64,000 bases of DNA from Nocardioides sp. CER19 (GTDB lineage Bacteria > Actinomycetota > Actinomycetes > Propionibacteriales > Nocardioidaceae). Location: contig NZ_JARVWS010000001.1 of the NCBI RefSeq assembly GCF_029846275.1, positions 1,054,001 through 1,118,000 of the forward strand, read 5' to 3'. Below are positions 16,598-25,541 of the stretch, in pieces (positions within the stretch are counted from its first letter, which is position 1; each line of letters opens with the position of its first letter). Below the pieces are notes generated by a model. The model was not told where the DNA came from. It ran no database searches and saw only the letters and a list, made by a program, of their open reading frames with translations. The position numbers were made by a program, and so were the translations under genes.

Positions 16598-16621
16598 TCG
16601 CCGAGGCATAAGGAACTTTTC

Positions 16622-17122
16622 GTGTCTGAGAACAACGCTGAGGTCGAGGAGACCTTCACGACCGACGAGCAGGGCGTCGCTTACACCTCTGAGAGCGCCC
16701 CGTCCGCCGACACCCCGGCCCGCCCGGCGACCATCGCGCCGGCCGGCGCCACCGGTCGCCGCAAGGAGGCCGTCGCCCGCGTCCGCATCGTGCCGGGCAC
16801 CGGCGTGTGGACCATCAACGGCCGTGCGCTCGAGGAGTACTTCCCGAACGCGCTGCACCGCCAGGTCGCTGCCGAGCCCTTCGCGGCGCTGCAGCTCGAG
16901 GGCCGCTTCGACGTCATCGCCCGCATCCACGGCGGCGGCATCACCGGCCAGGCCGGTGCGCTGCGCCTGGGCGTGGCCCGCGCGCTGAACGCGGTCGACG
17001 TCGAGGCCAACCGCCCGACCCTGAAGAAGGCCGGCCTGCTCACCCGCGACGCCCGCGTCGTGGAGCGCAAGAAGGCCGGTCTCAAGAAGGCCCGCAAGGC
17101 CTCGCAGTTCAGCAAGCGCTGA
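16622..17122 (+). CDS. rpsI: 30S ribosomal protein S9
   Basis: 166 residues from GTG 16622. The conserved S9 core starts near residue 43 ([17 protein letters not shown]) and ends in the basic tail RKASQFSKR, whose last Arg contacts P-site tRNA in the ribosome. The ~40-residue acidic and Ala/Pro-rich N-terminal extension ([11 protein letters not shown]) is typical of actinobacterial S9. AAGGAAC precedes the start. It lies 24 nt after rplM and 12 nt before glmM, so all three may share a transcript. Confidence 0.97.
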   Translation: MSENNAEVEETFTTDEQGVAYTSESAPSADTPARPATIAPAGATGRRKEAVARVRIVPGTGVWTINGRALEEYFPNALHRQVAAEPFAALQLEGRFDVIARIHGGGITGQAGALRLGVARALNAVDVEANRPTLKKAGLLTRDARVVERKKAGLKKARKASQFSKR

Positions 17123-17134
17123 TCTTCGGCCTGC

Positions 17135-18496
17135 ATGGCTCGCCTTTTCGGCACGGACGGGGTCCGGGGCCTGGCGAACGGTGAGACGCTCACCGCTTCG
17201 CTGGCCCTGGACCTCGCCGTTTCAGCAGCTCGGGTGCTCGCCGACACCGGCCAGTTCGAGGGGCACCGTCCCTTCGCCGTGGTCGGCCGCGACCCCCGCA
17301 TCTCGGGTCACTTCCTCGAGGCCGCCGTCGCGGCGGGCCTCGCCTCCGCCGGCGTCGACGTCGTCGACCTCGGCGTGATCCCGACGCCCGGCATCGCCTA
17401 CCTCACCGGTGAGCTCGGCGCGGACCTCGGCGTCGTCATCACCGCCTCGCACAACCCGATGCCGGACAACGGCATCAAGTTCCTGGCGCGCGGTGGGCAC
17501 AAGCTCGACGACGCGCTCGAGGACGCCATCGAGTCGCGTCTCGGCGAGGCGTTCGAGCGGCCGACCGGCGCCGCGGTGGGACGCATCAGCTTCCGCTCGA
17601 CCGCCGTCGAGGAGTACGCCGCCCACCTGGCCACCACGCTCGAGCCCGGCTCTGGCGTCGGATCGCTGTCCGGCCTCACGGTCGTGCTCGACTGCGCCCA
17701 GGGCGCGGCCTCCGTCGCGGGTCCGCGCGCCTTCGAGAAGCTCGGCGCGACGGTCATCGCGATCAACAACACGCCGAGCGGCGACGACATCAACGACGGC
17801 TGCGGGTCCACGCACCCCGAGCAGCTCCAGAAGGCGGTCCTCGAGCACGACGCCGACGCCGGCTTCGCGTTCGACGGCGACGCCGACCGCTGCCTGGCCG
17901 TCGACGCCTTGGGCAGCCTCGTCGACGGGGACCAGATCATGGCGGTCCTCGCGCTCGCCATGCGCGACGCCGGCCGGCTGACCGCCTCGACCCTGGTCGC
18001 CACCGTCATGAGCAACCTCGGGCTCCGGCAGGCGATGGCGGCTGCGGGCATCGAGCTGCGGACCACGGCCGTCGGCGACCGCTACGTGCTCGAGGAGATG
18101 CGTGCCGGTGGGTTCTCGCTCGGCGGGGAGCAGTCCGGTCACGTGATCATGAGCGAGTTCGCGACCACTGGCGACGGCATCCTCACCGCCCTGCAGGTCG
18201 CCCACCGGATGATGGTGACCGGGCAGTCCCTGGAGTCGCTCGCGTCGGTCGTCACCCGCTTCCCGCAGGTGCTGGTCAACGTCCCGGGCGTCGACAAGAA
18301 CCGCTGCGACGACGCCGAGCTCCTCGCCGCGGTCGCCGCCGAGGAGACCTCGCTCGGTGACGCCGGGCGGGTGCTGCTGCGACCGTCAGGCACCGAGCCG
18401 CTCGTCCGCGTGATGGTCGAGGCGCCGACCGTCGACCACGCGACCGCTGTCGCCGACCGGCTCGCGGCCGTCGTACGGGCTCGGCTGTCGCTGTAG
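17135..18496 (+). CDS. glmM: Phosphoglucosamine mutase
   Basis: 453-residue GlmM, converting glucosamine-6-phosphate to glucosamine-1-phosphate on the route to UDP-GlcNAc and peptidoglycan. The active-site phosphoserine loop is [14 protein letters not shown], the Mg-binding loop is DGDADR, the sugar loop GGEQSGH and the phosphate-binding loop [14 protein letters not shown]. It starts with [15 protein letters not shown] as in the family. It follows rpsI closely, the standard actinobacterial arrangement, and works with glmS in this same window. Confidence 0.98.
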   Translation: MARLFGTDGVRGLANGETLTASLALDLAVSAARVLADTGQFEGHRPFAVVGRDPRISGHFLEAAVAAGLASAGVDVVDLGVIPTPGIAYLTGELGADLGVVITASHNPMPDNGIKFLARGGHKLDDALEDAIESRLGEAFERPTGAAVGRISFRSTAVEEYAAHLATTLEPGSGVGSLSGLTVVLDCAQGAASVAGPRAFEKLGATVIAINNTPSGDDINDGCGSTHPEQLQKAVLEHDADAGFAFDGDADRCLAVDALGSLVDGDQIMAVLALAMRDAGRLTASTLVATVMSNLGLRQAMAAAGIELRTTAVGDRYVLEEMRAGGFSLGGEQSGHVIMSEFATTGDGILTALQVAHRMMVTGQSLESLASVVTRFPQVLVNVPGVDKNRCDDAELLAAVAAEETSLGDAGRVLLRPSGTEPLVRVMVEAPTVDHATAVADRLAAVVRARLSL

Positions 18497-18507
18497 GTCT
18501 CGCGACG

Positions 18508-18600
18508 GGTCTCGATACGCTCGCTGGCGCTCGCTACTCGACCGACGACTTCGCTGGTCGAGTAGCCCTCGCGAGGAACGAGCGAGGGCGTATCGAGACC
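18508..18600. repeat. Palindromic repeat element between convergent glmM and coaA
   Basis: Terminal 13-bp arms GGTCTCGATACGC (18508-18520) and GCGTATCGAGACC (18588-18600) enclose a second pair (ACTCGACC near 18537 and GGTCGAGT near 18556) and CTCGC/GCGAG segments. This 93-bp multi-stem unit looks like a dispersed REP-like element rather than a simple terminator, and resembles the palindrome before gltA in its GTCTCGA core. It may nevertheless stop transcripts from both genes. Confidence 0.7.
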
Positions 18601-18615
18601 AGCCCCTCCGCGGGG

Positions 18616-19611
18616 TCAGATCTTGCGCAACCGCACGTAGCGGACCGAGTGGTCCTTGTCCTTGCGCAGCACCAGCGTCGCGCGGGAGCGGGTGGGCAGG
18701 ATGTTCTGCTGCAGGTTCGGGCCGTTGATGGAGTCCCAGATCCGTTCGGCCTCCGCGATCGCCTCGTCGTGGGTGAGCGCCGCGTACTTGCGGAAGTAGG
18801 AGTCCGGGTCGCGGAAGGCGGTCTCGCGCAGCCGCAGGAAGCGGTCGACGTACCACTGCCGGATGTGCGACGTGCCTGCGTCGACGTAGACGGAGAAGTC
18901 GAAGAAGTCGGACAGGCCCAGGCTGGTGCGGCCGTCGTCGCGGGCCCGCGCCGGCTGGAGCACGTTGAGTCCCTCGATGATGACGATGTCGGGGGACTTG
19001 ATGACGACCTTCTCATCCGGCACGACGTCGTAGACGAGGTGCGAGTACGTCGGCGCCTCGACCTCCTCCTTGCCGGACTTGATGTCGACGACCAGCTTGA
19101 GCAGTGCGCGGCGGTCGTAGGACTCCGGGAAGCCCTTGCGCTCCATGAGGCCGCGGCGGGCGAGCTCCGCGTTGGGGTAGAGGAAGCCGTCGGTCGTGAT
19201 CAGCGCGACGTTGGGGTGCTCCGGCCAGTGCGCGAGCATCTGCTGCAGCACCCGGGCGGTCGTCGACTTGCCCACGGCCACCGAGCCGGCGAGCCCGATC
19301 ACGAACGGGGTGCGCGGGGGAGTGCGCTGGTGCAGGAAGGCCTCCTGCTCGCGGTGCAGCGTGCCGGCCGCCGAGACGTAGAGGGACAGCAGCCGGCTGA
19401 GCGGGAGGTAGACCTCGGCGACCTCGGTCAGGTCGATGTTGTCGCCCAGACCGCGCAGCCGCTCGAGCTCGTCGGCGGCGAGCGGGCTGACGGTCTCGTT
19501 CGCCAGCTCGGCCCAGGCCTCGCGGCTCAGCTCGAGATAGGGCGACGCCTCGCCGTCGTGGGTGCCGTTGCCGTGCGACGGTCCGTCGGGCTGGGCCTCG
19601 GTCGAGGTCAT
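18616..19611 (-). CDS. coaA: Type I pantothenate kinase
   Basis: 331-residue CoaA, which phosphorylates pantothenate in the first step of CoA synthesis. The Walker A loop is [11 protein letters not shown] (about residue 109), followed by [16 protein letters not shown], and the IIEGLNVLQ and VYVDA motifs of type I kinases. The length fits the bacterial type I family, inhibited by CoA and its thioesters. It is divergent from glmS with a 63-bp gap and convergent with glmM across the palindromic repeat. Confidence 0.97.
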   Translation of the reverse strand: MTSTEAQPDGPSHGNGTHDGEASPYLELSREAWAELANETVSPLAADELERLRGLGDNIDLTEVAEVYLPLSRLLSLYVSAAGTLHREQEAFLHQRTPPRTPFVIGLAGSVAVGKSTTARVLQQMLAHWPEHPNVALITTDGFLYPNAELARRGLMERKGFPESYDRRALLKLVVDIKSGKEEVEAPTYSHLVYDVVPDEKVVIKSPDIVIIEGLNVLQPARARDDGRTSLGLSDFFDFSVYVDAGTSHIRQWYVDRFLRLRETAFRDPDSYFRKYAALTHDEAIAEAERIWDSINGPNLQQNILPTRSRATLVLRKDKDHSVRYVRLRKI

Positions 19612-19660
19612 GAACGGTCATTGTTCCAGTCGTGATGCCAGGGCCGTGGTCGCCCCCCTC

Positions 19661-19666
19661 TACACT
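19661..19666 (+). promoter_or_regulatory. -10 hexamer of glmS
   Basis: TACACT lies 8 nt before the glmS ATG; no SD is present between them, so the message is probably leaderless. No clear -35 was assigned. Confidence 0.4.
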
Positions 19667-19674
19667 CGGCGACC

Positions 19675-21519
19675 ATGTGCGGCATCGTGGGCTACGTCGG
19701 GAAGCAGCGGTCCGAAGGCACCGTGATCGACGGGCTGCGGCGGATGGAGTACCGCGGCTACGACTCCGCGGGCATCGCCGTCGTCGCGGACGGCGCCCTG
19801 AGTATCCGCAAGAAGGCGGGCAAGCTCGCCAACCTCGACAAGGTGCTGGCCGAGGAGCCGCTGCCCGCGTCGACGACCGGCATCGGGCACACCCGCTGGG
19901 CCACCCACGGCGGCCCCACCGACGACAACGCCCATCCGCACACCGGCGCGACCGGCCGGGTCGCGCTCGTGCACAACGGCATCATCGAGAACTTCGCCGA
20001 GCTCCGCACCGAGCTCGAGGCCGCGGGCCACACGCTGCTCTCGGAGACCGACACCGAGGTCGCCGTACACCTGCTCGAGGCGGCGGTCGAGGCGGGCGCC
20101 GACCTCACGACGGCCATGCAGGACGTCTGCCGGCGGCTCGAGGGCGCGTTCACGTTCGTCGCCGTCGACGCCCAGGACCCCGCGCGGATCGTCGGCGCGC
20201 GCCGCAACAGCCCGCTCGTCGTCGGCCTCGGTGACGGGGAGAACTTCCTCGGCTCCGACGTGGCGGCCTTCATCGAGCACACCCGCGACGCCCTCGAGCT
20301 CGGCCAGGACCAGGTCGTGACCATCACCGCCGGGTCGGTGGCGGTGACCGGCTTCGACGGTACGCCGACCGAGGGCCGTCGCTACCACGTCGACTGGGAC
20401 CTCTCGGCCGCCCAGAAGGACGGCCACGACTGGTTCATGCGCAAGGAGATCTTCGAGCAGCCGCGCGCCGTCGCTGACGCGCTGCTCGGGCGCCGCGGCG
20501 TCGACGGCCGACTCCAGCTCGACGAGATGCGGCTCTCCGACCAGGAGCTGCGCGACATCGACAAGATCATCATCATCGCGGCCGGCACGTCGTTCTACGC
20601 CGGGATGGTGGCGAAGTACGCGATCGAGCACTGGTGCCGCATCCCGGTCGAGGTCGAGCTCTCCTCGGAGTTCCGCTACCGCGACCCGATCGTCGACTAC
20701 TCGACGCTGGTCGTCGCCATCTCGCAGTCCGGGGAGACCGCCGACACGCTGCAGGCCATCCGGCACGCCCGGGCCCAGCGGTCGAAGGTGCTGGCGATCT
20801 GCAACACCAACGGGTCGACGATCCCGCGCGAGTCCGACGCTGTCATCTACATGCACGCCGGGCCCGAGATCGGCGTCGCCTCGACGAAGGGCTACGTCAC
20901 CCAGCTCGTCGCCTGCTACCTGCTCGCGCTCTACCTCGCCCAGGTCAAGGGCACCCGCTTCGGCGACGAGATCACCCACATCGTCGAGCAGCTCGAGGGC
21001 ATCCCCGCGCAGATCGAGAAGGTGCTCGCCAAGGCCGACGACATCTACGCGCTCGCCCGCCAGCACGTCGACAGCCGCTCGTTCCTGTTCCTCGGCCGGC
21101 ACGCCGGCTACCCCGTCGCGCTGGAGGGCGCGCTCAAGCTCAAGGAGCTCGCCTACCTCCACGCCGAGGGCTTCGCCGCCGGCGAGCTCAAGCACGGTCC
21201 GATCGCCCTGGTCGACCACGGGCTCCCGGTGCTGTGCATCGTCCCGCCCCAGGGCCGCGACCAGCTGCACGACAAGATGCTCTCCGGCATCCAGGAGGTC
21301 CGCGCCCGTGGTGCGCGCACCATCGTGCTGGCCGAGGAGGGCGACGACCGGATCACGCCGTACGCCGACGAGCTGGTCGCCCTGCCGCGCGTGCCCGTCC
21401 TCCTGCAGCCGCTCGTCGCCGTCATCCCGCTGCAGCTGTTCGCGTGCGAGCTGGCCACCGCGATGGGCCACGACGTCGACCAGCCCCGCAACCTGGCGAA
21501 GTCAGTGACGGTCGAGTAG
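19675..21519 (+). CDS. glmS: Glutamine-fructose-6-phosphate aminotransferase (isomerising)
   Basis: 614-residue GlmS, forming glucosamine-6-phosphate from fructose-6-phosphate and glutamine. Cys1 of the MCGIVGYVG start is the glutaminase nucleophile after Met removal; the GHTRWATHG and HNGIIEN motifs belong to that domain. Two SIS sugar isomerase domains follow (about 290-430 and 460-600), with AAGTSFYAGM, SQSGETADT and the C-terminal DQPRNLAKSVTVE. No glmS ribozyme is seen upstream, as expected outside Firmicutes. It abuts acpS. Confidence 0.98.
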   Translation: MCGIVGYVGKQRSEGTVIDGLRRMEYRGYDSAGIAVVADGALSIRKKAGKLANLDKVLAEEPLPASTTGIGHTRWATHGGPTDDNAHPHTGATGRVALVHNGIIENFAELRTELEAAGHTLLSETDTEVAVHLLEAAVEAGADLTTAMQDVCRRLEGAFTFVAVDAQDPARIVGARRNSPLVVGLGDGENFLGSDVAAFIEHTRDALELGQDQVVTITAGSVAVTGFDGTPTEGRRYHVDWDLSAAQKDGHDWFMRKEIFEQPRAVADALLGRRGVDGRLQLDEMRLSDQELRDIDKIIIIAAGTSFYAGMVAKYAIEHWCRIPVEVELSSEFRYRDPIVDYSTLVVAISQSGETADTLQAIRHARAQRSKVLAICNTNGSTIPRESDAVIYMHAGPEIGVASTKGYVTQLVACYLLALYLAQVKGTRFGDEITHIVEQLEGIPAQIEKVLAKADDIYALARQHVDSRSFLFLGRHAGYPVALEGALKLKELAYLHAEGFAAGELKHGPIALVDHGLPVLCIVPPQGRDQLHDKMLSGIQEVRARGARTIVLAEEGDDRITPYADELVALPRVPVLLQPLVAVIPLQLFACELATAMGHDVDQPRNLAKSVTVE

Positions 21520-21873
21520 ATGACCGTCATCGGGGTCGGGATCGACGTGTGCGACGTCGACCGGTTCGGCGCGACGCTCGAGCGCACGCCGCGACTCCGG
21601 CAGCGTCTCTTCACGCCCGCCGAGGCGGAGCGGCCGCTGGCCTCGCTCGCGGCACGGTTCGCCGCCAAGGAGGCGCTGGCCAAGGCGCTGGGCGCCCCGA
21701 CCGGGCTCGCCTGGCACGACGCCGAGGTCGTCTCGGAGGCGTCGGGGCGACCCCGCTTCGAGCTGCGCGGGACGGTGCAGGACCGCGCCAAGGAGCTCGG
21801 CGTCACGAGCGTGCACCTGTCGCTCTCCCACGACGCCGGCATCGCCTCCGCGATGGTCGTCCTGGAGGGCTGA
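21520..21873 (+). CDS. acpS: Holo-[acyl-carrier-protein] synthase
   Basis: 117-residue AcpS, transferring 4'-phosphopantetheine from CoA to acyl carrier protein. The Mg-binding Asp is in [10 protein letters not shown] and the catalytic Glu/Lys in [24 protein letters not shown] closes the site. The ATG begins immediately after the glmS stop, so the pair is translationally coupled. The glmS-acpS-nnr-alr order is the usual actinobacterial one, but here it is interrupted by the transaminase-mmsA pair and the TetR-epimerase pair. Confidence 0.96.
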   Translation: MTVIGVGIDVCDVDRFGATLERTPRLRQRLFTPAEAERPLASLAARFAAKEALAKALGAPTGLAWHDAEVVSEASGRPRFELRGTVQDRAKELGVTSVHLSLSHDAGIASAMVVLEG

Positions 21874-21900
21874 CGCGGACGCGCCCTCCGCCGGTATAGT
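21870..21900 (+). promoter_or_regulatory. Promoter of the transaminase-mmsA operon
   Basis: CTGACG (21870-21875) or TGACGC (21871-21876) with TATAGT (21895-21900) at 18-19 bp form a strong-looking promoter overlapping the acpS stop. The transcript would begin near 21907 and have an ~88-nt leader with a weak hairpin (CCGAAGCG and CGCTGCGG) before the ATG at 21995. Confidence 0.6.
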
Positions 21901-21994
21901 CGCGGAATGGTGCCCCGAAGCGGTCTTTCGCTGCGGAATCCGCACCTCTTGGCGGTCGACACCGCCGAATCCGTCACGATCGTTGGGGAGAGCG

Positions 21995-23296
21995 ATGAGC
22001 GCCGACCTGGACCAGCAGACCCGGAGCCTGGACCGGGCCCACGTCTTCCACTCGTGGTCGGCGCAGGGCGCGCTCGACCCGCTCGTCATCGCGGGTGGGA
22101 AGGGCTGCCAGCTGTGGGACCACAGCGGCCGGCAGTACCTCGACTTCTCCAGCCAGCTCGTCAACACCAACATCGGCCACCTCCACCCGAAGGTCGTGGA
22201 GGCGATCCAGCAGCAGGCCGCGCTGCTCCCGACCGTCGCTCCGTCGACGGCGAACCTCACGCGTGGGGAGGCGGCCCAGCGGATCGTCGCCCGGGCTCCG
22301 GAGGGGTTCTCCAAGGTCTTCTTCACCAACGGCGGCGCCGACGCCAACGAGAACGCCATCCGGATGGCCCGCCTGACCACCGGCCGCGAGAAGGTCCTGT
22401 CGACCTACCGCAGCTATCACGGCAACACCGGCGCCGCGATCGTGTCGACGGGGGACTGGCGGCGCCAGCCGAACGAGTACGCCCGCGGCCACGTGCACTT
22501 CTTCGGGCCCTACCTCTACCGCTCCGAGTTCTGGGCGACCACGCCGGAGGAGGAGTCCGAGCGCGCTCTGCGGCACCTGCGCCGGGTGATCGAGTCGGAG
22601 GGGCCGGCCACGATCGCGGCGATCCTGCTCGAGACCATCCCCGGGACGGCCGGGGTCCTGGTGCCGCCGCCCGGCTACCTGGCCGACGTACGGGCGCTGG
22701 CTGACGAGTTCGGGCTCGTCCTGATCCTCGACGAGGTGATGGCCGGCTTCGGGCGCACCGGGGAGTGGCTGGCGCTCGACGCCTACGACGTCGTCCCCGA
22801 CCTCATCACCTTCGCCAAGGGCGTGAACTCCGGCTACGTGCCGGTCGGCGGCGTGATCATCAGCGACCCCGTCGCGGCGCAGTTCGACGAGCGCGTCTTC
22901 CCGGGCGGGCTGACCTACTCGGGCCACCCGCTGGCCGCCGCCTCGGTCGTCGCGACCCTCGACGCGATGGAGGAGGAGGGCATCGTCGCGAACGCGAAGC
23001 GGGTCGGCGCCGACGTCCTCGGCCCCGGCCTGCGGGTGCTGGCCGACAAGCACGACGTCGTCGGCGAGGTGCGCGGCACCGGCGTCTTCTGGGCCGTCGA
23101 GCTGGTCAGCGACGCCGCGGCCCGGACGCCGCTCGACGGGCCCACGATGGGCCGCATCAAGGCGGGGCTCCTCGAGCGGGGCCTGATCCCGTTCGTCCAG
23201 GACAACCGCATCCACGTCGCACCGCCGTGCGTCGTGACCGACGACGAGGCCGCCCAGGCCCTCGCGATCTACGACGACGTGCTCGCGTCGCTCTGA
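21995..23296 (+). CDS. Class III aminotransferase (beta-alanine/omega-amino acid:pyruvate type)
   Basis: 433-residue PLP-dependent fold-type I aminotransferase. LILDEVMAGFGRTG carries the Asp that contacts the PLP pyridine nitrogen, and the Schiff-base Lys is in ITFAKGVNSGYVPVGG. SYHGNTGAA and GGADANENAIRMAR are further subgroup III motifs. Coupling to mmsA 13 nt downstream suggests that the amino donor is beta-alanine or 3-aminoisobutyrate, giving a semialdehyde for MmsA. The ATG at 21995 has GGGGAGAG just before it. Confidence 0.9.
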   Translation: MSADLDQQTRSLDRAHVFHSWSAQGALDPLVIAGGKGCQLWDHSGRQYLDFSSQLVNTNIGHLHPKVVEAIQQQAALLPTVAPSTANLTRGEAAQRIVARAPEGFSKVFFTNGGADANENAIRMARLTTGREKVLSTYRSYHGNTGAAIVSTGDWRRQPNEYARGHVHFFGPYLYRSEFWATTPEEESERALRHLRRVIESEGPATIAAILLETIPGTAGVLVPPPGYLADVRALADEFGLVLILDEVMAGFGRTGEWLALDAYDVVPDLITFAKGVNSGYVPVGGVIISDPVAAQFDERVFPGGLTYSGHPLAAASVVATLDAMEEEGIVANAKRVGADVLGPGLRVLADKHDVVGEVRGTGVFWAVELVSDAAARTPLDGPTMGRIKAGLLERGLIPFVQDNRIHVAPPCVVTDDEAAQALAIYDDVLASL

Positions 23297-23308
23297 AAGG
23301 ACCCTGCC

Positions 23309-24808
23309 ATGACCTCCGACCTCCCCGTCATCGACCACTGGATCGCCGGTGCCCCCTCCGCCGGCGGCGACCGGCTCGGCCCGGTCTTCGACCCCGCGCT
23401 GGGCGAGGTCGCCAAGCAGGTGCGGCTCGGCACCACCGCCGACGTCGACGCGGCCGTCGCGGCGGCGAAGGAGGCCTTCGCCTCCTGGTCGCAGACGTCG
23501 ATCGCGAAGCGGACGCAGGTCCTCTTCGCGTTCCGTGAGCTGCTCAACGCCCGGGTCGGTGAGCTCGCCGAGATCGTCACCTCCGAGCACGGCAAGGTGC
23601 TGTCCGACGCCGCCGGTGAGATCGCCCGCGGGCTCGAGGTCGTCGAGTTCGCCTGCGGCATCGCACAGCTGCAGAAGGGCGCCTACTCCGAGCAGGCCTC
23701 GACCGGCGTCGACGTCTACTCGCTCCGGCAGCCGCTGGGCGTGGTCGGCATCATCAGCCCGTTCAACTTCCCCGTGATGGTCCCGATGTGGTTCTTCCCG
23801 ATCGCGATCGCGCTCGGCAACACCGTCGTCGTGAAGCCGTCGGAGAAGGACCCGTCGGCGTCGCTCTGGCTGGCCCGGCTGTGGCAGGAGGCCGGCCTCC
23901 CCGACGGCGTCTTCAACGTCGTCAACGGCGACAAGGAGGCCGTCGACGCGCTGCTCGTGCACCCCGACGTCTCCTCGATCTCGTTCGTGGGCTCGACCCC
24001 GATCGCGCAGTACGTCTACGAGACCGGCACCAGGGCCGGGAAGCGGGTGCAGGCGCTCGGCGGCGCCAAGAACCACATGCTCGTGCTGCCCGACGCCGAC
24101 CTCGACCTGGTCGCCGACTCGGCGGTCAACGCCGGCTTCGGCTCGGCCGGCGAGCGGTGCATGGCGATCTCCGTGGTCGTCGCCGTCGACTCAGTCGCCG
24201 ACGCGCTCGTCGAGAAGGTGACCGAGCGGATGGCGACCCTCCGCATCGGCGACGGCCGACGCGGCTGCGACATGGGGCCGCTCATCACCCGCGAGCACCG
24301 CGACAAGGTGGCGGCGTACGTCGACCAGGCGAGCGCCGACGGCGCGACCGTCGTCGTCGACGGCCGCAAGGGCGAGTTCGACGGGGCGGCCGACGGCTTC
24401 TGGCTCGGCCCGACGCTGGTCGACCGCGTCCCGACGTCGTCGGCGGTCTACACCGACGAGATCTTCGGCCCGGTGCTGTCGATCGTCCGCGTGGCCGGCT
24501 ACGAGGAGGGCCTGGCCCTCATCAACTCCGGCGCCTTCGGCAACGGCACGGCGATCTTCACCAACGACGGCGGCGCCGCCCGGCGCTTCCAGCACGAGGT
24601 CGAGGTCGGCATGGTCGGCATCAACGTGCCGATCCCGGTGCCGGTCGCCTACCACTCCTTCGGCGGCTGGAAGCAGTCGCTGTTCGGCGACACCAAGGCC
24701 TACGGCACCCACGGGGTCGACTTCTTCACCCGCGAGAAGGCGGTCACCGCGCGCTGGCTCGACCCGTCGCACGGGGGCATCAACCTGGGGTTCCCGCAGA
24801 ACTCCTAG
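23309..24808 (+). CDS. mmsA: CoA-acylating methylmalonate-semialdehyde dehydrogenase
   Basis: 499-residue aldehyde dehydrogenase of the MmsA type, converting methylmalonate semialdehyde (or malonate semialdehyde) plus CoA to propionyl-CoA (or acetyl-CoA), CO2 and NADH. The catalytic Cys is in GERCMAIS; SPFNFPVMVPMWF, SFVGSTPIAQYVY and GGAKNHMLVLPDAD are MmsA-specific. In valine and pyrimidine breakdown it follows a transaminase such as the one just upstream. AAAGGA precedes the ATG. Confidence 0.95.
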   Translation: MTSDLPVIDHWIAGAPSAGGDRLGPVFDPALGEVAKQVRLGTTADVDAAVAAAKEAFASWSQTSIAKRTQVLFAFRELLNARVGELAEIVTSEHGKVLSDAAGEIARGLEVVEFACGIAQLQKGAYSEQASTGVDVYSLRQPLGVVGIISPFNFPVMVPMWFFPIAIALGNTVVVKPSEKDPSASLWLARLWQEAGLPDGVFNVVNGDKEAVDALLVHPDVSSISFVGSTPIAQYVYETGTRAGKRVQALGGAKNHMLVLPDADLDLVADSAVNAGFGSAGERCMAISVVVAVDSVADALVEKVTERMATLRIGDGRRGCDMGPLITREHRDKVAAYVDQASADGATVVVDGRKGEFDGAADGFWLGPTLVDRVPTSSAVYTDEIFGPVLSIVRVAGYEEGLALINSGAFGNGTAIFTNDGGAARRFQHEVEVGMVGINVPIPVPVAYHSFGGWKQSLFGDTKAYGTHGVDFFTREKAVTARWLDPSHGGINLGFPQNS

Positions 24809-24818
24809 CCCGGCCGGG

Positions 24819-24908
24819 CGGAGTACCCGGTTCACCGGGTACTCCGTCACTCCCGGGGTGCCATGCCACCCCGGGAGTTCCGCTTTCACCGGTGAACCGG
24901 GTACTCCG
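24819..24908. repeat. Hairpin cluster between mmsA and tetR with a third arm inside the tetR coding end
   Basis: CGGAGTACCCGGT (24819-24831) and exact complement (24834-24846) form a near-loopless palindrome; ACTCCCGGGGTG (24849-24860) and complement (24867-24878) form a second. The 18 bases from 24819 are also exactly complementary to 24891-24908, which lie inside the 3' end of the tetR gene. So a 90-bp cruciform is possible. It likely ends transcription from both genes, but the extended symmetry suggests a repeat element that has supplied the TetR tail. Confidence 0.7.
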
Positions 24909-25464
24909 CCGCCACCGCCCGCAGCTCCCCGGCCGCCTCGCGCACGCAGGCGGCGAGGTCGGGTGTGCCGGGCGCGGCGACCCAGCGCTCGAAGGCGACC
25001 CTGAAGAGCGCGACGCCGGTCTCGGCGAGCAGGCCGGCGGCGGCCTCCGCCACCCCGCGCTCGCGCAGGGCCTGCGCCGCGGCGGCGCTCAGGGCGGCGA
25101 GCTTGAGCAGCTCGCGCTCCTGGAGGCTGGCGTGAGAGGCGATCGCGGCGGCGCGCTGCCGGGCGAACTCGCGGCGCTCCTCCAGCACGTCCCCGCCGGC
25201 GGCCATCGCGTCGACCACGACGTCGTACGGCGCCTGCTCCTCGGGCGCCTCGGTGATCGCCGCGACGATGCGGTCCTGCAGCTGGTTGGCGCCTGCGAAC
25301 AGGACCTCGCGCTTGTCCGTGAAGTAGCGGAAGAACGTGCGCTCGGTGACGCCCGCCCGGCCGGCGATGTCGGCCACCGTCGTCTGCTCGTAGCCGCGCT
25401 CCACGAAGAGGTCGAGCGCGGCCTGGCGCAGCCGGCCCGCGGCGTCAGGCTCCCAGCGTCCCAT
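24886..25464 (-). CDS. TetR/AcrR family transcriptional regulator
   Basis: 192 residues from ATG 25464 (an ATG at 25473 adds three). The N-terminal HTH is typical: LRQAALDLFVERGYEQTTV, IAGRAGVTERTFFRYFTDKRE (in two parts). The C-terminal ligand domain is not assignable. TAGGAT lies 8 nt before the start. It is divergent from the epimerase-like gene across two operator-like palindromes, so it probably represses both. Its last residues (EYPVHR) are encoded by the palindromic repeat. Confidence 0.92.
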   Translation of the reverse strand: MGRWEPDAAGRLRQAALDLFVERGYEQTTVADIAGRAGVTERTFFRYFTDKREVLFAGANQLQDRIVAAITEAPEEQAPYDVVVDAMAAGGDVLEERREFARQRAAAIASHASLQERELLKLAALSAAAAQALRERGVAEAAAGLLAETGVALFRVAFERWVAAPGTPDLAACVREAAGELRAVAAEYPVHR

Positions 25465-25479
25465 GACGGCCATCCTAGG

Positions 25480-25531
25480 TGATGACAGTTCCTGACATCA
25501 CGGCGTATGCTGATGTCAGAAACTGACATCA
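25480..25531. promoter_or_regulatory. Two TetR operators between tetR and the epimerase gene
   Basis: Site 2 is a perfect inverted repeat: TGATGTCAG (25511-25519), AAA, CTGACATCA (25523-25531). Site 1 (25480-25500) has the same right arm and one mismatch in the left arm (TGATGACAG, TTC spacer). Centres are 31 bp apart, three helical turns. They cover a putative epimerase promoter (ATGACA 25482-25487, TATGCT 25506-25511, 18-bp spacer). Confidence 0.8.
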
Positions 25532-25541
25532 AGGAGGAACC

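Noticed and set aside
19660..21471. 603-codon open frame opposite glmS
   Set aside because: Antisense shadow typical of high-GC genes; no start context and no recognisable domain.
21907..22704. Leaderless-looking ATG 7 nt after TATAGT
   Set aside because: The frame overlaps the transaminase in another frame and gives Arg/Pro/Gly-rich sequence. The ATG probably marks the transcript start region, not a gene.
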